DNA of 9,345 bases from the NCBI GenBank assembly GCA_037968895.1, contig JBBKWJ010000310.1, positions 1-9,345 on the forward strand, in the 5' to 3' direction. Under the pieces are notes generated by a model. The model saw only the letters and a program-made list of their open reading frames with translations, did not search any database and was not told the DNA's origin. Positions 1 through 6,469 of this stretch are shown in pieces. How positions within the stretch are numbered: the stretch's first letter is position 1; each line of letters begins with the position of its first letter. This DNA is from JBBKWJ01 sp037968895 (lineage in GTDB: Bacteria > Actinomycetota > Acidimicrobiia > Acidimicrobiales > SZUA-35). The position numbers were made by a program, and so were the translations under genes.

Positions 1-1
1 A

Positions 2-412
2 GAGGTCCACATCGAGACGGTGTCGGGCTACCTGCCCAATTCGCCTGACCTGAACCTGATCGAACTCCAATACGACAATTGCGCCCAGGTCGTCGGGAGC
101 GAGAACATGGGTGTCGCCAAACACCAAAGCGGCTCAACTGACATGGGCGACCTTGGCATGCTCATGCCAATCGTTCATCCACGCAGTGGTGGCACCACAG
201 GTTCGCCCCACAGCAGCGACTACCTCGTTCACGACCATGTGCTCGCCGCGGTGAACCCAGCGAAGTCGATGGCAATGCTTGCGATCGATCTTCTGTATGG
301 CCAGGCGGCCCAGGCGCAACGCGTGCGGAAAGGTTCCCCTCCGAAGTTAGATCTTCACGAGTATCTCGAGCTGCGCCGCTCGTTTGACCGCACCGAAGTA
401 TTCCGCGGCTAG
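2..412 (+). CDS. M20-family amidohydrolase/peptidase, C-terminal part (5' end outside window)
   Basis: This is the last 136 codons of a gene that starts before the window; the frame is open from base 2. The visible part resembles the C-terminus of M20 amidohydrolases of the AbgB/aminoacylase type, metal-dependent enzymes that hydrolyse N-acyl or aminobenzoyl amino acid amides. The clearest signs are the motif GSTDMGD, typical of the returning catalytic domain, and SPHSSDY about 25 residues later, whose His fits the C-terminal metal ligand. A helical tail (NPAKSMAMLAIDLLYG) follows. The start VEIETVSGYLPNSPDLN fits the end of the lid domain. The substrate cannot be told from this fragment. The gene converges on the histidine kinase gene, with a palindrome between them. 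Family assignment is fairly sure; the exact subfamily is not. Confidence 0.75.
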   Translation, partial: EVHIETVSGYLPNSPDLNLIELQYDNCAQVVGSENMGVAKHQSGSTDMGDLGMLMPIVHPRSGGTTGSPHSSDYLVHDHVLAAVNPAKSMAMLAIDLLYGQAAQAQRVRKGSPPKLDLHEYLELRRSFDRTEVFRG

Positions 413-414
413 AT

Positions 415-436
415 GCTTGTAGCTATAGCTACAAGC
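415..436. terminator. Perfect 22-bp palindrome between convergent genes, probable bidirectional terminator
   Basis: The arm GCTTGTAGCTA is followed directly by its exact reverse complement, giving a fully self-complementary 22-mer that starts 2 nt after the amidohydrolase stop and ends 7 nt before the kinase stop. As RNA it would form a 9-bp stem with a TATA loop on either strand. There is no strong U-tract. The position between convergent genes supports a shared terminator or transcript-end stabiliser; a protein-binding site is the alternative. Confidence 0.6.
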
Positions 437-443
437 GAGCCAG

Positions 444-1835
444 CTAGCTCCGGCCAGCTGGGAGGGTGATCGTGAAGGTCGCGCCGTTGCCCGGCGACGT
501 ATCGAGCACGATGCGCCCGCCGTGCTGCTCGGACACCACCTTGGCGATGGCAAGTCCAAGGCCGCTTCCGCCTCGGGCACGCGAGCGAGAGCTGTCACCC
601 CGATAGAACCGATCGAAGACGCGACTCGATTCCTTTTCGGTCATTCCCGGACCATCGTCGGCTACCGAGAAGACGAGCCTGGCGCCGGTGAGCCCGGCGC
701 TCACGACGACCTGGGCGTCGGGTCCGTGAATGAGTGCATTGTCAACCAGTCCGGTGAGCATCTGGCGCACCTTCTTCTCATCGATATCGACCATCAGTTG
801 TCCCCGCTCCGGTGCCTCGGCCTCGATAGATCGACCGCGGTGCGCCGTGCCCATGTCGGCGCATACGTCGCGCACGAGTTCACCGATGTCGGTGAGCTTC
901 ATGACCAGTGCTGGTTCTTCGTCCATGCGGGCAAGCTGCAGCAGGTTCTCGACCAGGTCGCGCATACGATCGGATTCGCCGGTCATCCTTCGGACCACAT
1001 CGTCCATCTCTGATCGTTCGCGGAAGCCGCCCGAAGCGTAGAGCTCGAGGTACCCCTGGATCGACGTCAACGGCGTCCGTAGCTCATGGGACGCGTCGGA
1101 TACGAATTGGCGGAGGCGGTCGTCGGACTCGTCGCGCTGGTCGAGCATCGTGTTGAGCGCCCGGGCCATACGACCAGCCTCGGTGGTGTCGCTCAGCTCG
1201 GGAACGCGCTGTTCGCGATCGCCGTGCGCAATCGCATCGGCGGTGTCGGTGATACGGGCGAGTGGTACGAGGCTCAGACGCCAGACCCACCACGCGAGTG
1301 CGCCAAGAATGCCGGCGATGGCAACCGCGAAGATGGTGAAGGTAAGAATGAGACGGTTGACGGTTTGGTCGATGTCGCTCGTGGGCAACGCAATGACGGT
1401 CGTGGCCTGGCCATCGAGTGTGGGCTCCAGCAGCACGCGGAACGATGCGGATCCGTCCACGGACTCGGCGGTCGAGAACGTGCGGGTATCGGGAATGTTC
1501 GTGAACGTTGCTGTGTCGACTACCTGGTCGAGCAGCTGACCTACCACCAACACGTCGACCGAACCGTCAGGCGTCACCACCGCGATGTACACGTCAGAAA
1601 TTTGTCGTCGATCCTGTGCAAAAGCCTGCGGTTGATCGGGCCGAACTGGCTGGTCGTCTGCTTGCACCGGTGGGGCCGTGTCGAGGGGCCGTTCCAACGG
1701 TGCGATGAGGGTCAACCGGTCGTCGAGCTGTTCGATCAGACGCGCCCGCTGCAGCACAACCACGGTGACGGACATGGCGACAACGAGCAGCAGGACAACC
1801 GTTAACGCAGTGGCGAGTCGCGCCCGGAGACTCAT
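444..1835 (-). CDS. Two-component sensor histidine kinase (HAMP-HisKA-HATPase)
   Basis: A 463-residue membrane kinase that senses an extracytoplasmic signal and phosphorylates the response regulator encoded just upstream. Visible parts in order: TM1 about residues 8-28; an extracytoplasmic sensor region about 29-160 with no family I recognise; TM2 about 162-184; HAMP about 188-240; dimerisation/phosphoacceptor motif SDASHELRTPL with His250; N-box LVDNALIHG (Asn366); G1 box DDGPGM (393-398); F-box FDRFYRGD; G2 box GGSGLGLAIA (422-431). All catalytic boxes are intact and the length is normal for the class. Its ATG shares ATGA with the stop of the regulator gene, so translation is probably coupled; I see no separate Shine-Dalgarno sequence. 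It is the last gene of the CotH-regulator-kinase operon. The signal is unknown. Confidence 0.95.
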   Translation of the reverse strand: MSLRARLATALTVVLLLVVAMSVTVVVLQRARLIEQLDDRLTLIAPLERPLDTAPPVQADDQPVRPDQPQAFAQDRRQISDVYIAVVTPDGSVDVLVVGQLLDQVVDTATFTNIPDTRTFSTAESVDGSASFRVLLEPTLDGQATTVIALPTSDIDQTVNRLILTFTIFAVAIAGILGALAWWVWRLSLVPLARITDTADAIAHGDREQRVPELSDTTEAGRMARALNTMLDQRDESDDRLRQFVSDASHELRTPLTSIQGYLELYASGGFRERSEMDDVVRRMTGESDRMRDLVENLLQLARMDEEPALVMKLTDIGELVRDVCADMGTAHRGRSIEAEAPERGQLMVDIDEKKVRQMLTGLVDNALIHGPDAQVVVSAGLTGARLVFSVADDGPGMTEKESSRVFDRFYRGDSSRSRARGGSGLGLAIAKVVSEQHGGRIVLDTSPGNGATFTITLPAGRS

Positions 1836-2524
1836 GCGTCGTGGCGCAGGCAGAAGCCGACACCACGAATGGTGTGGATCAGCTTCGGGTCGACCGAATC
1901 GACCTTCTTCCGCAGGTAACTGATGTAGGTATCGACGATCGAGGAGTCACCGTCGAAGTCATACTCCCAGACGTGATCGAGGAGTTGCGTTCGTGTGAGT
2001 ACCCGGCCTGCGTTACTGATCAACACTTCGAGCAGTTTGTACTCGGTCGGTGACAGTTCGACCGTGTCGCCGGCCCGAGTGACACGGTGCGCGTCGGTGT
2101 CCATCTCCAGGTCGGCGCACGTCAACAAGGTTTGTTGGCGTGCCACGCCGGACTGCTTCAAACGCAGCTCGACCCGGGCGACCAACTCGGCCACTGCAAA
2201 GGGTTTGACCATATAGTCGTCGGCGCCCTCGGTGAGCCCTTTGACCCGATCCTCGGTGCTGTCGCGTGCGGTGAGGAAGATGACGGGGGTTTTGTCGCCT
2301 CCGTCGCGAAGCCGGCGAAGGACATCGAAGCCATCGAGCTCGGGCATCATTGCGTCGAGAACGATGAGCTGGGGACGATGTTCGGCAACGGCGGCCAACG
2401 CCTGTCGGCCATCACTCGCGCCGACCGTGTCGAAACCAGCAAGGCCCAGGCCGGTCTCGACGAGGAAGCGAATGTTCTCCTCGTCGTCAACGACGAGCAC
2501 AAGCGGCGACGAGGAGTCAGACAC
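1832..2524 (-). CDS. OmpR/PhoB-family response regulator
   Basis: A 230-residue DNA-binding regulator and partner of the adjacent kinase. The receiver domain (about 8-120) has the acidic pair Asp13/Asp14, phosphoacceptor Asp57 (IVLDAMMP), Thr85 (FLTAR) and Lys107 (VKPF). The C-terminal winged helix (about 132-228) has the usual LSPTEYKLLEVL, the recognition-helix region SSIVDTYISYLRKKVD, and the ending IHTIRGVGF. The start is GTG; its first G is also the last base of the lipoprotein gene's TAG stop. The stop overlaps the kinase ATG. It is therefore tightly coupled to both neighbours, which argues that the CotH protein and the two-component system are made together. The divergent intergenic region beyond the lipoprotein gene is the obvious place for it to bind, though this is inferred. 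Confidence 0.96.
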   Translation of the reverse strand: MSDSSSPLVLVVDDEENIRFLVETGLGLAGFDTVGASDGRQALAAVAEHRPQLIVLDAMMPELDGFDVLRRLRDGGDKTPVIFLTARDSTEDRVKGLTEGADDYMVKPFAVAELVARVELRLKQSGVARQQTLLTCADLEMDTDAHRVTRAGDTVELSPTEYKLLEVLISNAGRVLTRTQLLDHVWEYDFDGDSSIVDTYISYLRKKVDSVDPKLIHTIRGVGFCLRHDA

Positions 2525-3948
2525 TAGATCGCTGGGAAGGTGTTGGAGATTGCGGTGGCATCGGCATCGATCGTGGCGACGGGAACCAGGTCGGCGGCTT
2601 CGACAGACAACAGGTCAGTCCATCGGGCAACGATGTCTGCGGCAGCCCCGCTGGCGAAGAGGGTCTCGGTCAGATCGGTCACGGCTTGATCGTATGCGGC
2701 CGAGAAGGTGTTGTCGGCGAGGAAGCGGGTGGACAAGATGTTGTTACCGCCCGAGCCAACAAGTCCAACCCCGGCCTGTCCAGCAGCTGCACCATCCAGG
2801 GGTCCGGCCAACCCGCCGTCAGCCGGGACCGCGCCCTCTGCTGGCACCGCGCCGTCTGCTGGCACCGCGCCCTGGGCGAACTCGGGGCGTGCCGGGCGAC
2901 CATCCGTAGCGTCGCCGACTGGGCCGCCAGCCTGACCCGGAGCGCCGCCAGTGTCCACGTTGGCGGTATTGAACGCCAGGTTCAAGTCCCACGAGACGAC
3001 GGTGAACAGCTCGGTGTCGTAGCTGTAGTGCAGGTAGGAGTTGTTGCCGCGACCGTCGATGTCGTCACCGTTTTGGATGAGGTCTTGAAAGGCCAGGTAC
3101 GTCGCGAAACTCTCGACGTCGAGCCACTGATCAAGCTCGGCGGCGAACGTTGCATCGTCGCTGTTATTGATGAAATCTAGGAAGGCGATCAACGGATCGA
3201 GGTCGTCCTCGCCGACCTTCTGGTTGAAGATGTCGTCGTAGGATTCCCAGTCGGTGCCGCGGTAGCTGTAGTCGCCGGTGCTGTCCGCTTTGTAGAGGGC
3301 AGCTTGGTCGGTGTCGAAGTTGTCCTCTTCCCACACTTCGTCGGGGTGTTCGATCGCCAGGCGGAGTTCGGTGTCGCTGCCGTTCACCGTGAACGTGGTC
3401 GATACCGGATCCTGCGCAGCCAGGCCGGCCAGCGCGAGCAGTTCTTGTGCCACGGCTTCGTTCAGCGACGTTTCGGTCGAGTTCGCTCGAATGACAATGT
3501 CGTTGATGCCTTGGTAGTTCTGCTCATCTGCGTATTTGTCGAGCTTGATGAGCCACGGAAGGTCCTCGGGGTTGTCTGCCGTTTCCAAGGTCAGGCCGCG
3601 CAGCGATGAGTTGCCCTTGAGCCGAACACCAGCGTTCTCGAAGATCGTGCCGTCGACCGTCACGGTCGCTTCAATCCAATCCTTCTCGCCTTCGGTCTCG
3701 TAGGTGGTGACCATCTCGGTGTAGTCGTCCTGGTCAAAGTCGATCGCCAGGTCGTGTACAAGACTGCTGTCGAAGAAGCCAGCGTTGGCCGATACCTCGA
3801 CAAGTGCGCCAACGAGTGCGACATCGGAGGAGCCAGCGGTTGTGTCAGCGGTTACATCAGCGGTCGTTGATCCGCATGCTCCGGCGAGGAGCGATGCTGC
3901 GAGCAAGATCGAGGCGAGCGTGCGTTTGCGGGGTAGTGGGAGGTGCAT
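2524..3948 (-). CDS. CotH kinase-family exported lipoprotein
   Basis: A 474-residue protein with a lipoprotein signal: basic start, hydrophobic stretch 11-23, and LLAGACGS, placing the lipidated Cys at 25 (a slightly unusual lipobox). The body matches CotH, an atypical secreted protein-kinase fold first known from Bacillus spore coats but widespread in non-sporulating bacteria. Family marks are VRLKGNSS (108-115), PWLIKLDKY (131-139), ALYKADS (217-223), YLAFQDLIQNGDDIDGRGNNSYLHY (about 284-308), and VVSWDLNLAF with Asp321, a probable metal-binding residue. Between 331 and 400 lies a Gly/Ala/Pro linker that includes three GAVPA(D/E) repeats. A helical C-terminal part follows. It is the first gene of an operon with the response regulator and kinase and is divergent from the DUF4956/VTC operon. 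The phosphorylated target is unknown. There is no clear Shine-Dalgarno sequence before the ATG. Confidence 0.88.
   Translation of the reverse strand: MHLPLPRKRTLASILLAASLLAGACGSTTADVTADTTAGSSDVALVGALVEVSANAGFFDSSLVHDLAIDFDQDDYTEMVTTYETEGEKDWIEATVTVDGTIFENAGVRLKGNSSLRGLTLETADNPEDLPWLIKLDKYADEQNYQGINDIVIRANSTETSLNEAVAQELLALAGLAAQDPVSTTFTVNGSDTELRLAIEHPDEVWEEDNFDTDQAALYKADSTGDYSYRGTDWESYDDIFNQKVGEDDLDPLIAFLDFINNSDDATFAAELDQWLDVESFATYLAFQDLIQNGDDIDGRGNNSYLHYSYDTELFTVVSWDLNLAFNTANVDTGGAPGQAGGPVGDATDGRPARPEFAQGAVPADGAVPAEGAVPADGGLAGPLDGAAAGQAGVGLVGSGGNNILSTRFLADNTFSAAYDQAVTDLTETLFASGAAADIVARWTDLLSVEAADLVPVATIDADATAISNTFPAI
2818..2871. repeat. Three tandem 18-bp coding repeats in the CotH linker
   Basis: Three consecutive 18-bp units (2818-2835, 2836-2853, 2854-2871). 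The second and third differ only at the first base; the first unit is more diverged. On the minus strand each encodes GAVPA(D/E). The copy number keeps the frame and could change by slippage without breaking the protein. It lies in a flexible low-complexity linker, not in the kinase core. Confidence 0.9.
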
Positions 3949-3995
3949 GCCATTACTAAACGGGAACGACTTGAAGAAGCTCTACATCCTGTCTG

Positions 3996-4060
3996 TGAGT
4001 TTCCTGAGAATCCCCGCAAACGGCTGTAGAGAACTTCCGAGACGGTTCACAGAGTTCTCT
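3996..4060. promoter_or_regulatory. Divergent control region with repeat elements, candidate response-regulator operator
   Basis: The 162 bp between the divergent CotH and DUF4956 genes contain clustered repeats. There is a 9-nt direct repeat TGAGTTTCC/TGAGAATCC (3996-4004, 4005-4013). There is an 8-bp perfect inverted repeat AGAGAACT (4028-4035) and AGTTCTCT (4053-4060) with a 17-nt gap. GAGAA/GAGAC steps at 4029 and 4039 are spaced 10 nt apart. OmpR-type regulators bind such short, roughly helical-turn direct repeats, so this may be the site where the neighbouring regulator acts on both operons. No convincing -10/-35 pair can be assigned. Confidence 0.4.
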
Positions 4061-4110
4061 CAAGGTCGGCGTATCTACTGATGATCACACACCCAAGGAG
4101 CTCTCCCAAC

Positions 4111-4755
4111 ATGTCTCAACTACTGATTATCGGCGCCGATATCACCGCCATCACGGCACTGGTCTTTGGCCTCTACTTCCCCCGCTACCAGCGCAAGGAC
4201 ATGGTCGTTGCGATTCTGGGACTCAATATCGGGGTCATGGCGGTTGCGACCGCACTTGGTTCCAGCGACGTGAGCGCAGGTCTGGGGCTCGGACTCTTCG
4301 GCGTCCTTTCCATCATCCGCTTGCGCAGCTCCGAACTTGCCCAAGAAGAGGTCGCCTACTACTTCAGCTCGCTGGCTCTTGGGCTCCTGGCCGGATTCGC
4401 AGTCGATCCTCTCTGGGTAGGCCCTGCGCTCATGGCCACGATTCTGCTCGCATTGTTCATCGGCGATCACCCCCGCCTCTTCGCCGCCAACCGTCATCAG
4501 CTGGTAAATCTCGACGCGGCCTACACCGACGAGGACCAACTGACTGCCCGCCTCGAAACCCTGCTCGGAGCCGAGATCCTGAGGGTCAAAGTCAAGAAGG
4601 TTGACCTTGTCAACGACACAACCGCTGTTGATGTCCGATTCCGCCGCCCCCCGGCCGGAGCCAACCGCACCCACCAGCTCCACGACGACACCATCAACAC
4701 CACCAACACCATCGCCCGCACCCGCGTCGGCGCCGGCGTCGGCATCAACCGATGA
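4111..4755 (+). CDS. DUF4956 family membrane protein
   Basis: A 214-residue protein with four probable membrane segments in its first 120 residues, a conserved loop LFGVLSIIRLRSSELAQEEVAYYF typical of DUF4956, and a soluble tail of about 90 residues. I chose the ATG at 4111 because AAGGAG (4095-4100) lies 10 nt before it; an earlier in-frame ATG at 4081 has no such site and would add 10 polar residues. The stop overlaps the ATG of the VTC gene (ATGA, 4752-4755), so the two proteins are probably made in step. DUF4956 genes are commonly found beside VTC-domain and CotH genes, as here. The biochemical role is not established. From context I infer a membrane partner of the polymerase, perhaps an anchor or conduit. 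The last 40 residues are rich in Thr, Asn, Arg and Gly. Confidence 0.88.
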   Translation: MSQLLIIGADITAITALVFGLYFPRYQRKDMVVAILGLNIGVMAVATALGSSDVSAGLGLGLFGVLSIIRLRSSELAQEEVAYYFSSLALGLLAGFAVDPLWVGPALMATILLALFIGDHPRLFAANRHQLVNLDAAYTDEDQLTARLETLLGAEILRVKVKKVDLVNDTTAVDVRFRRPPAGANRTHQLHDDTINTTNTIARTRVGAGVGINR

Positions 4756-5531
4756 ACGTCGCCCCGATGCAAACGCTCCACGGCCATCACTCGCCTGCGG
4801 AACTTGTTGTTGCGCTCCCTGGCATCTCGCTCGATCAGATCAATGACGCGGCGGCGCTCCAGACTCGGGTGGACCGCAAGTACCTCCTCGGCGCAGTGCA
4901 ACTGTCTGCGCTTCTCGCCCCACTCGACGGTCGCCTCGCGGCGTTGGAGATTGATGAGCAGCGCAGCTTCGGCTACGAGTCGGTCTACTTCGACACCCCC
5001 GACCTCGAGAGCTTTCGCTCGACTGCCTATAAACGCCGGAAACGTTTCAAGGTGCGCACCCGCTCCTACCTCGATTCCCGCACCACGATGCTCGAGGTGA
5101 AGACCAAGGGAAATCGCGGAGCAACCGTCAAGACCCGTCAAACCCTTACGTTCGGCTCGCGAAGCGAATTGGACGACAAGGCAGAGGACTTCGTCGACCT
5201 GCTGTTGGGCCGGCCTGGGTTGGCCGCGACACTGAAACCGGTGCTTACCACGCACTATCGCCGCATGACGCTCGTCGACCTCGACGACGTCGCCCGGCTG
5301 ACCATCGACTCGGGGCTTCGCTGGACTGGAACGACGGGCAACTCGATCAGCCTCGACCGCTACATCGTGGAAACCAAGAGTGCAGGCTCCCCAAGCGTTG
5401 CCGACCGTCAGCTGTGGGCCCTTGGTATCCGTCCGAGCAAGATCAGCAAATTCGGTACCGGTATGGCAGTGCTCGACCAATCACTGCCATCAAACAAGTG
5501 GAACCGAACCCTCAACCAGCACTTCCGATAG
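4752..5531 (+). CDS. VTC-domain protein, polyphosphate-polymerase type
   Basis: A 259-residue soluble protein with a single VTC domain, the tunnel-fold catalytic domain that in yeast Vtc4 makes polyphosphate from ATP. The basic lining and metal residues expected of the fold are present: RVDRKYLL (Lys43), RFKVRTRSY (Lys100, Arg102, Arg104), LEVKTKG (Glu115, Lys117, Lys119), HYRRMTL (Arg170/171), VETKS (Glu207, Lys209) and SKISKFG (Lys230, Lys233). The strand YESVYFDTPDL is also typical. It lacks the SPX domain and the membrane domain of the eukaryotic proteins; the DUF4956 gene with which it overlaps may supply the membrane part. Translation is probably coupled through ATGA. The polymer made, and whether it stays inside or is exported, cannot be read from sequence. 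Confidence 0.88.
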   Translation: MNVAPMQTLHGHHSPAELVVALPGISLDQINDAAALQTRVDRKYLLGAVQLSALLAPLDGRLAALEIDEQRSFGYESVYFDTPDLESFRSTAYKRRKRFKVRTRSYLDSRTTMLEVKTKGNRGATVKTRQTLTFGSRSELDDKAEDFVDLLLGRPGLAATLKPVLTTHYRRMTLVDLDDVARLTIDSGLRWTGTTGNSISLDRYIVETKSAGSPSVADRQLWALGIRPSKISKFGTGMAVLDQSLPSNKWNRTLNQHFR

Positions 5532-5551
5532 CGAGACCCCTCGGCTCTCGC
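5531..5551 (+). terminator. Hairpin directly after the VTC gene
   Basis: GCGAGA (5531-5536) and its exact complement TCTCGC (5546-5551) flank a 9-nt loop, beginning at the last base of the VTC stop codon. No U-tract follows, so it is at best a weak intrinsic terminator or a 3'-end stabiliser. Confidence 0.4.
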
Positions 5552-5571
5552 CATCGGTCCGACAAACTGGT

Positions 5572-5613
5572 TTTCTAACTCCTGGGCTGTCGGTTCGATG
5601 CCGGCCGTCGGCA
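5572..5613 (+). tRNA. tRNA-like 3' half, probable tRNA-Arg(TCT) remnant
   Basis: The stretch reads like a tRNA from the anticodon loop to the discriminator base. It has a seven-base loop TTTCTAA (5572-5578, anticodon TCT). A perfect 5-bp T-arm follows, with stem GTCGG (5589-5593), loop TTCGATG, and stem CCGGC (5601-5605). The seven-base CGTCGGC ending in C72 (5606-5612) and A at 5613 complete it. The 5' half is absent or unrecognisable: no GCCGACG acceptor strand and no D-arm of correct shape precede it, and the anticodon stem (CTGGT against CTCCT) does not pair. It is therefore not a working tRNA. Such 3' halves are often left by elements integrating into tRNA genes. Confidence 0.4.
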
Positions 5614-5633
5614 CTTCGATTGTTGGCCGAGGG

Positions 5634-5804
5634 GCGATCTCCCCGCTCGAGCACTCAGAAGACGTCCGCGTCTCCACCCTGCGCCAATACCTCGAAGCCC
5701 TTGGCGCGCGACTCGAACTCGTTGCCGTATTCGACCACGACGAGCTTGAGTCCGACCCGCTCTCATCATCGATCTGCACGCTCAGAAGCGCTGCCGCTGT
5801 TTGA
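5634..5804 (+). pseudogene. XRE/HigA-like antitoxin, C-terminal remnant
   Basis: The translation AISPLEHSEDVRVSTLRQYLEALGARLELVAVFDHDEL matches the end of the helix-turn-helix and the following conserved segment of XRE-type antitoxins, whose usual form is roughly AIS-x-LEH-xx-DVRVSTLRRYVEALG. The first half of the HTH that should precede AIS is missing; upstream, the same frame runs into the tRNA-like sequence. The tail after VFDHDEL looks unrelated. An in-frame ATG at 5598 exists, but a protein from it would lack a complete HTH, so I treat this as a broken gene. The intact vapC gene ends just beyond on the opposite strand. No partner toxin for this fragment is visible. Confidence 0.5.
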
Positions 5805-5812
5805 GGGCTGGG

Positions 5813-6226
5813 TCAGATCGTCACGATGTTGAACGCGACTTGAAGCTTGGTCTGGGTCGGCCACCGGCGGTCAGTCGTGACGAGTTGGTCGGCCTCGGCT
5901 ACGGCGGAGGTTGCGATGACGAGCGCATCGGGTAGCCGGAGGGAACGGTGGCGAGATCGGAGTCGGGCGGCTGCGATGGCAATTTCTGGGTTGAGGTCGA
6001 TGATATGGATCGGGAGTCGCTCGAAGGTAGCTGTCACGACTTGAATCGCCTGTTCGCTTCTTCGTGCTGGGCCGACGAGACATTCAGCAAAGGCAGACGC
6101 CGCCATTGCGAGCTGATCTGCATTGTCGAGAGCTTGGGTCAGGGTCGAGGTCGCTTCAGCGTGGTGGGCGTCGTCGGCATCGAGGAATCCGATGATGACG
6201 CCGGCGTCGAGGTGGGTCAATCCCAT
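5813..6226 (-). CDS. vapC: PIN-domain toxin, VapC type
   Basis: A 137-residue protein covering a whole PIN domain, the Mg-dependent RNase fold of VapC toxins, which typically cut tRNA or rRNA. The four acidic active-site positions are visible: Asp7 (HLDAGVIIGFLD), Glu48 (SAFAECLVGP), Asp100 (RLPDALVIATS) and Asp119 (TTDRRW). Length is normal. Its ATG lies 10 bp inside the end of the AbrB-type antitoxin gene, the classic coupled toxin-antitoxin arrangement in which antitoxin is made first. The gene appears intact, and its RNA target is unknown. No terminator is evident after it. Confidence 0.92.
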   Translation of the reverse strand: MGLTHLDAGVIIGFLDADDAHHAEATSTLTQALDNADQLAMAASAFAECLVGPARRSEQAIQVVTATFERLPIHIIDLNPEIAIAAARLRSRHRSLRLPDALVIATSAVAEADQLVTTDRRWPTQTKLQVAFNIVTI

Positions 6227-6462
6227 TCGGCGCGTAGCTCGTCGAGTTCGTTTCGTTTGTAGATGCCGGTGAGTGCGCCGGCGAGTTCGGCCACGACGTC
6301 GGGTTCGCGCTCCAGGACGACTCGTCCTGCTCCGTCGGAGTGGGCGATGACGCGGTCGCCGACTTCGAGTCCGGCGCTACGCAGAGCTTCGGTGGGAATG
6401 GTGATCTGATGCTTGGAGCTAATTTTGGAGGACCCTCGTCGACGTTTCTTTACTTTAGACAT
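6217..6462 (-). CDS. vapB: AbrB/MazE-type antitoxin of the VapBC pair
   Basis: An 81-residue antitoxin. A basic N-terminus (MSKVKKRRRGSS) leads into a SpoVT/AbrB swapped-hairpin DNA-binding domain, KISSKHQITIPTEALRSAGLEVGDRVIAHSDGAGRVVLERE. The acidic/helical tail, about residues 56-81, would bind and block the PIN toxin. I chose the ATG at 6462. An in-frame TTG 18 codons upstream would add a sequence unlike the family, while a promoter fits the ATG exactly. It overlaps vapC by 10 bp. Antitoxins of this class usually repress their own promoter together with the toxin. Confidence 0.88.
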   Translation of the reverse strand: MSKVKKRRRGSSKISSKHQITIPTEALRSAGLEVGDRVIAHSDGAGRVVLEREPDVVAELAGALTGIYKRNELDELRAEWD

Positions 6463-6469
6463 AAATGTA

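Noticed and set aside
1086..1805. 239-residue plus-strand reading frame
   Set aside because: Antisense to the histidine kinase, whose catalytic boxes prove the minus-strand frame.
2818..2871. Short tandem repeats as a CRISPR array
   Set aside because: Units are 18 bp with no spacers, in frame within the CotH gene.
2232..2909. 225-residue plus-strand Arg/Ser-rich reading frame
   Set aside because: Antisense to the response regulator and CotH genes; low-complexity composition typical of a shadow frame.
4081..4110. Earlier ATG at 4081 as start of the DUF4956 gene
   Set aside because: No ribosome site before it, while AAGGAG sits correctly before the ATG at 4111, where the membrane segment begins.
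4120..4683. 187-residue minus-strand reading frame
   Set aside because: Antisense to the DUF4956 gene, with no recognisable motif.
4521..5480. 319-residue minus-strand reading frame
   Set aside because: It runs antisense across the VTC and DUF4956 genes, which have clear family motifs; its translation has no domain signature and reflects high-GC codon bias.
5408..5779. Minus-strand frame containing AGIEPTAQELENQFVG
   Set aside because: This peptide pattern is the familiar false translation of antisense tRNA T-arm sequence; it supports the tRNA remnant, not a protein gene.
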